Of a stretch of DNA of 37,860 nucleotides, positions 1-6,714 are shown in pieces (position 1 is the first letter of the stretch; each line of letters begins with the position of its first letter). This DNA is from a gamma proteobacterium endosymbiont of Lamellibrachia anaximandri (GTDB lineage: Bacteria; Pseudomonadota; Gammaproteobacteria; Chromatiales; Chromatiaceae): contig JAESPE010000029.1 of the NCBI GenBank assembly GCA_016756835.1, positions 1 to 37,860 of the forward strand. Reading direction: 5' to 3'. The position numbers and the translations under genes are program-made. The notes below the pieces were generated by a model that saw only the letters and a program-made list of their open reading frames with translations, had not been told where the DNA came from and made no database searches.

Positions 1-49
1 CCAGTGACCGGGACGGCCGGGGCACAAACAGGCTGTCGAAGGCCGAGTC

Positions 50-78
50 GATTTTGGGGACTGGGATGTCCCAAAATC
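50..78. repeat. 9-bp inverted repeat
   Basis: GATTTTGGG (50-58) and CCCAAAATC (70-78) are exact reverse complements around an 11-nt loop. It lies just past the stop of the minus-strand membrane protein gene. There is no T-tract on the minus side and only TTT on the plus side, so it could be a weak terminator or a protein-binding dyad. Nothing else supportable lies in 1-113. Confidence 0.4.
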
Positions 79-113
79 TTTCACGAGGTCGAAGACTCAC
101 TTGATTTGTCGAT

Positions 114-815
114 TCAATGTGGGTCGGGTTTAAGCCGCAGGGTCAGGGTTTGCAGCGCCGCTGCAAACCCCAGGTAGATAGCGCCGAGTAGCAGACTGTT
201 GGGATAGGCGAAACGCAGGCTGCCGAAGGGTGTGTTGCGATAGAACCACTCGCTACGCAGGTAGTCATACTCAGCGGCGGCGGATAGATAGCTCAGGGGG
301 CTTGCCGCGATGATTGCATTGACCGCGGCGTCACTGAAAACAAAAAGCTCAACCAGGGGGCCAAGCCAGAGGGTGGCGCTACCGGCAACCAGTGCCAGCA
401 AAAATACCGTCGGCAGAGCGATATCTGCGGTTGCACGAAATCTTTTTAGAAAACCCGCAAGAGTGATCAGCAGCAGCGTGATGGTGAATACCGCAAGCGT
501 ACTCTGCAGCAGAATGGTATTGGGGATCGTGCCTTTGTCGTGTGGAAACAGCATCAGCAGAAATATGCCAGTGGAGGCGATGCTGTTGAAAACAAGAGAA
601 AATGTACCGCCGGTATGTGGCAGCATCAGCAGGCAGGTCAGAGAGGTTGCCAGCCCCAGGTTGACCAGCAGCCATGCATCAGAGGGGAAAGATGATCCTG
701 AGAGGGGCATAGTGTGTTGAAGCAGCAGCACCAATAGCGCCGCAAGCGCCCAGCGCAGCAGCCAATCCTTTATCTGCACCGGATTCATCCGTTCGCCAAG
801 TGCCTGATGGAACAT
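114..815 (-). CDS. polytopic membrane protein of unknown function
   Basis: A 233-residue, very hydrophobic protein with about six predicted membrane helices. After a basic patch (KDWLLRW) come helices near residues 18-36, 48-66, 73-91, 104-122, 135-155 and 205-225, and a short charged C-terminus. I do not recognise the family and see no catalytic motif. The start follows the stop of the upstream inositol-3-phosphate synthase gene by 2 nt, so the two are almost certainly co-transcribed. A second in-frame ATG at 788 (MNPVQIKDW) is an alternative start and would remove nine residues. Inference: a membrane partner in a pathway using the inositol phosphate product, such as lipid headgroup transfer. 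Bacterial inositol phosphate synthases are often found near UbiA-type prenyltransferases, so genes beyond the left edge would be informative. Confidence 0.7.
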   Translation of the reverse strand: MFHQALGERMNPVQIKDWLLRWALAALLVLLLQHTMPLSGSSFPSDAWLLVNLGLATSLTCLLMLPHTGGTFSLVFNSIASTGIFLLMLFPHDKGTIPNTILLQSTLAVFTITLLLITLAGFLKRFRATADIALPTVFLLALVAGSATLWLGPLVELFVFSDAAVNAIIAASPLSYLSAAAEYDYLRSEWFYRNTPFGSLRFAYPNSLLLGAIYLGFAAALQTLTLRLKPDPH

Positions 816-817
816 CG

Positions 818-2050
818 TCAGCCAATGCTCTCCAGGTTAGCCGTTCCGGTATTCCTTTGCAGATGAGCATCGACATATTCGAGCAGGAGCTGGAACTGGG
901 GGTAGAGCGCCAGCTCATCGCAATCGATGGGATTCTTGAAATAGGCGGCGAGGTGATACATGGGGCCTGATTCACCCTGCCGCGCGGCGAATTCGCTGAG
1001 GCGGATCATATCCAGTACCAGCGGTGCCGCCAGGATGGAGTCACAACCCTGCCAGGTGAACTGCATGGTCATCTTGACGTCGAGGAAACCCTGAAAATGG
1101 ATCAGGTCCCAGGCGGTTTTCCAGTCTCCCAGGGATGGGACATAGTTGATGTCGATCCCTCCGTGAGGGGAATAGCCGAGAATCGAGTCGAGAACATTAC
1201 CCTTGTTGCGCAGTTTGGCTACCTTGTGATCCGGGTCGTCCAGCGTCTTGCCGTCTCCGTTACCCAGCATGTTGGTGCCTTCCCAGCTAAGGATGCGCAA
1301 ATTGCGATAGGCAAACATGGGTGCCAGGGCGGTCTTGACCAGCGTCTCACCGGTTTTGCCGTCATTGCCATAGAATGGTACGCCCTGTTGATCCGCCAGT
1401 TCGTGCAGGCCCTTCAGGTCAGAGCCGGGATTGGGGGTGAAATTTATATAGGAGCAGCCTTCGAGAAAAGCGGCCTGGGTATAGCAGATGCTCGGGGTCA
1501 GTGATTCGGAGCGGTTCTCTTCGATGAGTAACTCGATGCCTGCTTTCGTCTCGTGGGCTTCAGTTTCCACGGGCAGGGATTCCGATGAGGTGAGATTGAC
1601 CACCACCAGATGTTCGAGTGCGTGCCGCTCCTTGAAACGTTTCAGATGACTGCGAATCCTGGAGACGAACATCGACATGTTGGGGCGTGTTTCGGCCGGT
1701 GAATTGGGTCCCCAGAGCGCCGTGGGTTCGTAGACGATATCTGCATCGATGGTTTGTAGATCGGATTCGATGGCATCAATCAACTCGTAGGTATAGGTGC
1801 CTGAGCGCCTGGCAACGATGCGGGCTGTATCCACCAGGGAGCCCTCGATAATATCCAGGCCACCGAATACCAGCGAGCCCAGGTCTGCCAAATCGAGCTC
1901 GTTGATGGGTGGGATCTCGGTGACCATGCCGCTGCTGGAAACCCGTCCGGCTCGCACCGCCAGGGTGCCGACTATCAAGGTTGTTGCGATATCGCCGCGA
2001 GCGCCGGCGAGCCAGATGCCAATTTTCCTGGAGGAACTTGTTCTTTTCAT
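818..2050 (-). CDS. ino1: inositol-3-phosphate synthase-like protein
   Basis: A 410-residue cytosolic protein of the myo-inositol-1-phosphate synthase family, which converts glucose 6-phosphate to inositol 3-phosphate with NAD+. The N-terminus (KIGIWLAGARGDIATTLIVG, about residues 10-29) matches the Rossmann dinucleotide loop. The family signature GNDGKTGETLVKT is near residue 228, followed by SWEGTNMLGNGDG and the LGYSPHGG region. Its length is in the range of bacterial forms and shorter than the eukaryotic enzyme of about 510 residues. The ATG at 2050 is preceded by a close GGGA. It heads a two-gene unit with the downstream membrane protein. In bacteria the enzyme feeds phosphatidylinositol-type lipids, soluble inositols, or less well-known clusters such as ebo; which applies here is not visible. 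The family call is firm, the exact product less so. Confidence 0.88.
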   Translation of the reverse strand: MKRTSSSRKIGIWLAGARGDIATTLIVGTLAVRAGRVSSSGMVTEIPPINELDLADLGSLVFGGLDIIEGSLVDTARIVARRSGTYTYELIDAIESDLQTIDADIVYEPTALWGPNSPAETRPNMSMFVSRIRSHLKRFKERHALEHLVVVNLTSSESLPVETEAHETKAGIELLIEENRSESLTPSICYTQAAFLEGCSYINFTPNPGSDLKGLHELADQQGVPFYGNDGKTGETLVKTALAPMFAYRNLRILSWEGTNMLGNGDGKTLDDPDHKVAKLRNKGNVLDSILGYSPHGGIDINYVPSLGDWKTAWDLIHFQGFLDVKMTMQFTWQGCDSILAAPLVLDMIRLSEFAARQGESGPMYHLAAYFKNPIDCDELALYPQFQLLLEYVDAHLQRNTGTANLESIG

Positions 2051-2471
2051 GATCCCAGTGAAACGTCCGAAAAATAGTTTGGTTTAAGTCCTAATCGGCT
2101 TGTTGGGAGGATTCTTGAATTATGATGGTGTCAGCGAGTTTCCGGGTCGCAGATTGCCTACTTAACCCAAAATGACATCACTCGAAGCCGCCCTTTGCCA
2201 TGCTTTGAAAAAAGTGAGTGCCCTTGCGGGCACGACACTGAGTTTACCATCCCGGTACATCACGATCCAAAGGGGAGAGGCGGATCGGATGGCAACCGCC
2301 GACACGGAGGGGAGTGGTCGGCTGTTTCCGTTGACTTTTGGTTTCAGTAATAATCCAGCAATAATGGGGCCAATATTTACAGCCAAGCAATGTTTCTTAA
2401 AAACTTTTTAAAAAACAAAAGGATAATATGGCTATTGAGAGCATTTGCGGAGCGGGAAGAAAAGTGCGTCT

Positions 2472-2488
2472 TGTACATGAATTGTACA
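2472..2488. promoter_or_regulatory. paired TGTACA palindromes (possible operator)
   Basis: Two self-complementary TGTACA hexamers sit at 2472-2477 and 2483-2488, 11 bp apart centre to centre, about one helical turn. This is a common layout for cooperative repressor binding. No adjacent promoter could be assigned with confidence, so function is inferred from geometry only. Confidence 0.3.
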
Positions 2489-2518
2489 GTATGCTCCCTG
2501 TCTGAGATGCGAGAAATA

Positions 2519-2549
2519 TGATAATACGTAATATTATCAATGTATTACG
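2519..2549. repeat. overlapping AT-rich inverted repeats
   Basis: TGATAAT (2519-2525) pairs exactly with ATTATCA (2533-2539). The overlapping CGTAATA (2527-2533) pairs exactly with TATTACG (2543-2549). The two hairpins are mutually exclusive. The element lies about 45 bp past the response regulator stop. It could be a terminator without a T-tract, an operator, or part of a small RNA. Confidence 0.35.
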
Positions 2550-2592
2550 CCTATATTTTTAGGTATTGGTCAGTTGTGCAGTAAGATGTCAC

Positions 2593-4032
2593 TCAATTGT
2601 CGCGTGACGGAATTTTGTTGCGCAGTGTGGTTCGGTGGAGTCCAAGCAGTTTGGCTGCAGAGACCTGGTTGTCGTCGCAGAGGTGGAGTGCTTCATCGAT
2701 CAGTTCCCCCTCGGCGAAACCGATAAGTGTATGAAAAGGCCCCTCGGTTTTCTCCATGGGGTTGTTCTGTACAGCCAGTTGGCGCAGGGCGTAACGCAGG
2801 GTATCACTCAGCTGTCTGAACGTGTCGTCACTGACTGAGCCGGTCTCTTGAGTGGTTGTTTTGGGAGGCCCATTCTCCAGTGCAAGGTCATGGTTGGTTA
2901 ATTTGTTGCCCCGGGCGAGTAGCGCGGAGCGTTTGATGACATGCTCCAGTTCTCTGACGTTGCCCGGCCAGGCATGTGCGCACAGACGCTCGATGACGCC
3001 GGGTTCAAAATCGGACAGTGGTTTGCTCAGTTCACCGGCGACCTGTCTTAAGAAGTGGCGGGCCAGCAGTTCGATATCCTCCTGACGATTGCGTAGCGGC
3101 GGAACCTGCAGAGTGACCAGATTGAGGCGATGAAGAAGATCTTCCCGAAAGCGTTTGTCTGTAACCTCCTGGGCCAGATCCCGGTTGGTGGCGGTGATCA
3201 GTCGCGCCCGCAGGGGGATGGGGGTGCTGCTGCCGATACGCTCGAAACTCCGCTCCTGTAGAACCCGCAGCAACTTTCCCTGCAGCGGCAGGGGAAGTTC
3301 ACCAATTTCGTCGAGGAACAGAGTGCCCTCAGCGGCGCTTTCAAAACGCCCGATACGACGTGTTTCGGCGCTGGTAAAGGCCCCTTTTTCATGGCCGAAG
3401 AGTTCACTCTCCAGCAGGTTTTCCGGGATGGCGGCGCAGTTGATAGCGACAAATGGGGCCTCAGACTGTCTACTGTGCCGGTGGATGCCCCGCGCCACCA
3501 ACTCTTTGCCGACGCCGCTCTCGCCGGTGATCAGCACGGTCATGTTGTTGGTGGTCAGCAGTCCCATCAGCTTGAAAAGCTCCTGCATGGGAGCGCTCTG
3601 TCCCACGAGTCTGGGCTCAGTTTCCGGTTCTGGCTGCTCAGTGTCGGCTTCAGGGGTGGGCGGCTCGGTGGCGGAGTGTTCGAGCATCTGGTGCAGCAGC
3701 TGCCTGACTCGGGTCAGTTCCACCGGTTTGCCCAGGTAGTCAAAGGCATCGAGACGCACCGCCTCCATCGCCGTCTCCATGGCGCCATAGGCGGTCATGA
3801 TGACAACAGGCAGTTCGCCGATCTCATCACGAATTTGAGCCAGAGTCTCGATGCCGTCCATGCCGGGCATTCTGACATCCATGAAAACCGCGTCGGGATG
3901 TTGTTCGCGGATCACCTGCAAGGCCTCTTTCCCATTGCTGGCAATCAGCGCCTCATGTCCCTCCATTTCGAACAGACGGGAGAAGGCGTCGCAGATGGCG
4001 CGTTCGTCGTCGGCGATGAGGATCTTGCTCAT
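2593..4032 (-). CDS. sigma-54-dependent response regulator (NtrC family)
   Basis: A 479-residue cytosolic transcription activator. The receiver domain (1-115) has acidic residues D8/D9, phospho-acceptor D52 (FMDVRMPG), T80 and K102. An acidic, Pro-rich linker spans 120-140. The AAA+ domain (145-370) has Walker A GESGVGKE (170-177), Walker B GTLFLDE (236-242) and a sigma-54 contact loop reading GAFTSA (217-222) rather than the usual GAFTGA. A Fis-type helix-turn-helix (AAKLLGLHRTTLRNKI) lies at the extreme C-terminus. It overlaps the upstream kinase gene by 4 nt (ATGA), so the pair is a translationally coupled two-component system. Known biology: phosphorylation drives oligomerisation and ATP-dependent opening of sigma-54 promoters from distant enhancers. 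The nearest sigma-54 promoter I can see is the one before the divergent PEP-CTERM gene, a likely target. Confidence 0.93.
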   Translation of the reverse strand: MSKILIADDERAICDAFSRLFEMEGHEALIASNGKEALQVIREQHPDAVFMDVRMPGMDGIETLAQIRDEIGELPVVIMTAYGAMETAMEAVRLDAFDYLGKPVELTRVRQLLHQMLEHSATEPPTPEADTEQPEPETEPRLVGQSAPMQELFKLMGLLTTNNMTVLITGESGVGKELVARGIHRHSRQSEAPFVAINCAAIPENLLESELFGHEKGAFTSAETRRIGRFESAAEGTLFLDEIGELPLPLQGKLLRVLQERSFERIGSSTPIPLRARLITATNRDLAQEVTDKRFREDLLHRLNLVTLQVPPLRNRQEDIELLARHFLRQVAGELSKPLSDFEPGVIERLCAHAWPGNVRELEHVIKRSALLARGNKLTNHDLALENGPPKTTTQETGSVSDDTFRQLSDTLRYALRQLAVQNNPMEKTEGPFHTLIGFAEGELIDEALHLCDDNQVSAAKLLGLHRTTLRNKIPSRDN

Positions 4033-5420
4033 GCGGTGGTATCCTGAAGTGGCAGGCTGAGGAAAAATCTGGCGCCGCCAAGTTTACTCTTTTCGACGCG
4101 AATCTGTCCGCCATGAAGCTCGGCCAACTCGCGGCAGAGCCGCAATCCAAGACCAAACCCTCCGGGTTTGTCGCTGCTGGGTTGATCGAACAGCGTAACC
4201 TGCCTCTCTGGCGGAATGCCCGGTCCCGAATCGTCCACTGCAATCCACAAGCTGTGGCTGCCGGTCTCCAAGCCTGTGCTCAGAAAAATCTTACCGCCAT
4301 CCGGTAACTCATCCTTGGCATTGAGCAGCAGGTTGAGCAATATCTGCCGGAGCATATCCCTGTCGGCGGAGAGTGGGGGGAGAGATCGACCCGGCGTCAT
4401 CTCCAATTGAATATGCTGGTGTTCGAACTGTAGTCGGGTGAGGTGGATGATTTCCTCGATCAGCAGATTGACATCGATGGTGGTCTTTGTCGGTTTTGCC
4501 GGCAGGCGATGCTGCAGGGTGCCGGAGACGATCAATTCCAGTCGTCCAACCTCGTCCAGCAGTGTCTGCAATACACCAAGATCCTCTTTGCCGGAGGTCT
4601 CCTTCAATAGCTGCAACTGCATCTTGATGGCGGTCAATGGGTTGCGGATCTCGTGGGCGATGCGGGCGGTCATCTCTCCCAGTGTGGCCATGCGGCTCTG
4701 TTCGGCTACCGTCTTTTCGTACTCCTGCAGTCTGCCCGCCATAGTATTCAAGGCGGCTGCAAGATGGCCGATTTCGTCCCGGCGGTGGATGGTTACTGAA
4801 GTCTGACGCTGCCCGGCGGCGATCTTCTCAGCCATCTCTGCCAGTTCTCCAATAGGCAGGGTGATGCTGCGGCTGGTGCGGTGACCGACCCAGGCTACCA
4901 GCAGCAGCCCGGAGATGACGCCCAGCCCCAGCCACCAGGCCATTCGGTGTGAAGTAGCGCGGATATCCGACAGGTTTGAGAGGGCGGCCACATAGGATAT
5001 GTTTCTGTTGCCGCGAGTCTCTATGGGCCGCATCACCAGCAGATAGTCCGCACCCTTCAAGTCGACTCTGTGGCGATATTCGGAGTTCAGCAGGTTAGGG
5101 TGATCGGCGAGCAATCCAGTGACAATCGTTTGCAGATCGCCTCTCTCTCCCTGGAAGGTCGTAAAGTCGATCATACCATCGCTGCCGATGAGGGATAGAT
5201 CGGCTCGGATCAGGTGTGATAGCTGCTCCACGATGCCGCTCGTATGCGGAAAATCCCTGCGGGCGAGTGTCTCAGCGGCGTGGAGCAGTTGTTCGTGCAG
5301 ACGCTTTTCCAGTGTTTCGGAAAAGAGTTGACTGCCCATCCACCAGGCCATGCCTGCACTGAAGAGCAGAGTGACCACATAAGGGATGAAGAGTCGCTTG
5401 TAGATGCCGTCGCTAAACAT
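4029..5420 (-). CDS. membrane sensor histidine kinase
   Basis: A 463-residue NtrB/PilS-like kinase if started at the ATG at 5420. A frame open further upstream (5534) would add 38 residues that do not look like a membrane-targeting N-terminus, so I prefer 5420, although its ribosome site is weak. Layout: membrane helix about 11-32; periplasmic segment 33-158 of about 125 residues without a motif I recognise; second helix about 161-180; HAMP 181-233; HisKA with phospho-acceptor H256 in AHEIRNPL; HATPase_c with N-box (LLNLLLNAKDE), DDSGPGIPP and GFGLGL. It lacks the GAF domain and many membrane helices of the PrsK kinases usually linked with exosortase clusters. The signal is unknown. It forms an operon with the sigma-54 regulator. 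Confidence 0.92.
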   Translation of the reverse strand: MFSDGIYKRLFIPYVVTLLFSAGMAWWMGSQLFSETLEKRLHEQLLHAAETLARRDFPHTSGIVEQLSHLIRADLSLIGSDGMIDFTTFQGERGDLQTIVTGLLADHPNLLNSEYRHRVDLKGADYLLVMRPIETRGNRNISYVAALSNLSDIRATSHRMAWWLGLGVISGLLLVAWVGHRTSRSITLPIGELAEMAEKIAAGQRQTSVTIHRRDEIGHLAAALNTMAGRLQEYEKTVAEQSRMATLGEMTARIAHEIRNPLTAIKMQLQLLKETSGKEDLGVLQTLLDEVGRLELIVSGTLQHRLPAKPTKTTIDVNLLIEEIIHLTRLQFEHQHIQLEMTPGRSLPPLSADRDMLRQILLNLLLNAKDELPDGGKIFLSTGLETGSHSLWIAVDDSGPGIPPERQVTLFDQPSSDKPGGFGLGLRLCRELAELHGGQIRVEKSKLGGARFFLSLPLQDTTA

Positions 5421-5630
5421 GTAACTCGCTGAACTCACTGCTTTTGTCTCAATACAGCATATCTTAGCTTTTGGTTTTAATGGAGAGTAAAAAAATGTGT
5501 CGGGAAAATTTACACTTTTTTTCTTTGTCAGCACAGCAGGGATTAAGTAGATGCTAATGAACTTATTTTTATTTTGATCTCCAGAATTAGCGACAAGTCA
5601 TTGAATAGTCGCGTTTAAACCAGTGGGTAA

Positions 5631-5754
5631 AACAAACTTCAAAGGATTTCTTCGTAAAGTAAATAGCTATGCAGGAACAAACTTCCTGTTTTGTGCTGGT
5701 TTTGAGATTTCACAGGTGCCGGATAACTTTACAATTGGGAACAAATAGACTTCC
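5631..5754. promoter_or_regulatory. three upstream repeats, candidate enhancer sites
   Basis: AACAAACTTC occurs exactly at 5631-5640 and 5676-5685. A split version, AACAAA followed three bases later by ACTTCC, spans 5740-5754. The middle copy lies in a perfect dyad, CAGGAA-N5-TTCCTG (5672-5688), and the third in GGAA-N8-TTCC. They sit about 55-190 bp upstream of the sigma-54 promoter, where NtrC-type enhancers usually lie. Binding by the adjacent regulator is inferred. Confidence 0.45.
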
Positions 5755-5808
5755 TTTGTTTTGAGTGAGTGTCATTAACCAATTGAAATATAAGTATAAA
5801 TAGTTTAT

Positions 5809-5824
5809 TGGCCTGGAAATTGCT
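5809..5824 (+). promoter_or_regulatory. sigma-54 promoter for PEP-CTERM gene
   Basis: TGGCCTGGAAATTGCT fits the -24/-12 consensus TGGCACG-N4-TTGCW. The GG and GC dinucleotides are spaced exactly 12 nt first-G to first-G, and both are intact. Predicted transcription starts near 5835, giving a 5' UTR of about 60 nt to the ATG at 5897. The neighbouring sigma-54 activator gene strengthens the call. Confidence 0.82.
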
Positions 5825-5896
5825 CAGTATAAGGCGACTTTGAAAGAATGTTGTCAGTTTACAAACTGCAATTTCGTTGACCTGGAGGTTTCCATA

Positions 5897-6556
5897 ATGA
5901 ATCGTGTAATTGGTAATGGCTTTAAGAGCACCGCACTGGCCCTGGCGGGCGCGGCTCTTCTGGTTTGGGGTTCGGCGGCATCAGCGATGCCGATCGATTT
6001 TTTGGGTCTGGACGGCACTCCCGATCCGCTGGTTGAAGGTTATCAGTTCTCTGCGGGTGATTTCACTTCATGGGCTGACACATTTGTAACCACCGATTTC
6101 GGTGATCCCAATGAGTTCCTGCTTAGCGGTGCTGATACCTATGACATCATGGGTACTGGCCCTGATAAGAGCTTTATCAACATCGATGCTCCTGGTGTGC
6201 TTGGCGGTACCAATTTTGACACCACCATCTCTCTGGATGCCATGTTTGACTCTCCGCTTCCAAGTGCCTCCACACTGGTGATGCAGGCGTTGTTGGGCGG
6301 TACTGTCGTAGGCTCCGACTCTCTTATCCAGTCCGGAACAGTTTTTGAAGCTATGAGCATCACCTTGGTGGATATTGCATTTGACACCGTTTGGCTGTTC
6401 GATGAGGCAGCTGTTGGCGATGCCTTTCGCATCGACAACTTCAATGTGGCTGTTGTCGACAACGGTGGTGGCCAGGTTCCTGAGCCTTCAGCGCTGTTAC
6501 TGATGCTTGCCGGACTGGCAGGGCTTGGTATGGCAAAACGCCGCGCCAAAGCTTAA
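5897..6556 (+). CDS. PEP-CTERM sorting domain protein
   Basis: A 219-residue secreted protein. The start at 5897 is chosen because CTGGAGGT lies 8 nt upstream and a signal peptide follows directly (STALALAGAALLVWGSAASA, cleavage near residue 31). The C-terminus has the full exosortase signal: VPEP at 194-197, a hydrophobic stretch (ALLLMLAGLAGLGMA) and a basic tail (KRRAKA). Known biology: exosortase (EpsH/XrtA) removes the tail and the protein is usually linked to exopolysaccharide and floc or biofilm matrix. The mature domain (32-190) is low in Cys and rich in Asp, Gly and Phe; I do not recognise it. No exosortase gene is in this window. Expression probably depends on the upstream sigma-54 promoter and the adjacent two-component system. 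Confidence 0.93.
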   Translation: MNRVIGNGFKSTALALAGAALLVWGSAASAMPIDFLGLDGTPDPLVEGYQFSAGDFTSWADTFVTTDFGDPNEFLLSGADTYDIMGTGPDKSFINIDAPGVLGGTNFDTTISLDAMFDSPLPSASTLVMQALLGGTVVGSDSLIQSGTVFEAMSITLVDIAFDTVWLFDEAAVGDAFRIDNFNVAVVDNGGGQVPEPSALLLMLAGLAGLGMAKRRAKA

Positions 6557-6594
6557 ACGACAATCAAGGAATTCGGGTTCATAGCCTGTCTGAA

Positions 6595-6690
6595 ACCACG
6601 GGGAGAATACGAACCAGCCGTTCGTACGTGGGAAAAGGACGGGCTTTGAGCCGGGATGAATAAACCGGCCTGGATGGCCAAATCAAGTAG
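6595..6690 (+). promoter_or_regulatory. structured 5' leader of the PKD protein gene
   Basis: The leader folds on paper into a bulged stem: CCACG (6595-6599) with CGTGG (6627-6631) outside, TACGAAC (6608-6614) with GTTCGTA (6620-6626) inside, loop CAGCC, and an 8-nt one-sided bulge GGGGAGAA. Short stems follow (GGCT-TTG-AGCC, then GGCC-TGGAT-GGCC). I compared it by eye with cyclic-di-GMP and cobalamin riboswitch signatures and found no match. It may be an unrecognised riboswitch or simply a translation-control leader. Confidence 0.4.
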
Positions 6691-6714
6691 TCTCATATAA
6701 CGGAGGGGAATCCG

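Larger units (their letters stand above)
2051..2592. other. 542-bp intergenic region, no convincing gene
   Basis: Between the ino1-like gene and the response regulator, both on the minus strand. The only open frames are about 74-79 codons, overlap each other on opposite strands and resemble no family I know, so I do not call them. The region should hold the promoter of the ino1 unit. It is AT-rich towards 2400-2590 and carries the dyads listed separately. Confidence 0.6.
5421..5896. other. 476-bp divergent regulatory region
   Basis: Lies between the kinase gene (minus) and the PEP-CTERM gene (plus). It is AT-rich compared with its flanks and holds the sigma-54 promoter (5809-5824) and three related upstream repeats (5631, 5676, 5740). 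GCGAC (5590-5594) and GTCGC (5608-5612) form a wider dyad. No gene is supported here. Confidence 0.65.

Noticed and set aside
2162..2411. Two overlapping short frames (74 and 79 codons) in the ino1-regulator gap
   Set aside because: On opposite strands over the same bases, no ribosome site of note, no recognisable motif.
6595..6690. Cyclic-di-GMP (GEMM) or cobalamin riboswitch before the PKD gene
   Set aside because: The region has some similar short runs (GGGAAAAGG, GGAC…GCC), but the conserved core strings of either class are not present in order.
6557..6714. A second sigma-54 promoter directly before the PKD gene
   Set aside because: Several GG and GC pairs are present but none with the required 12-nt spacing and TGG/TTGC context.
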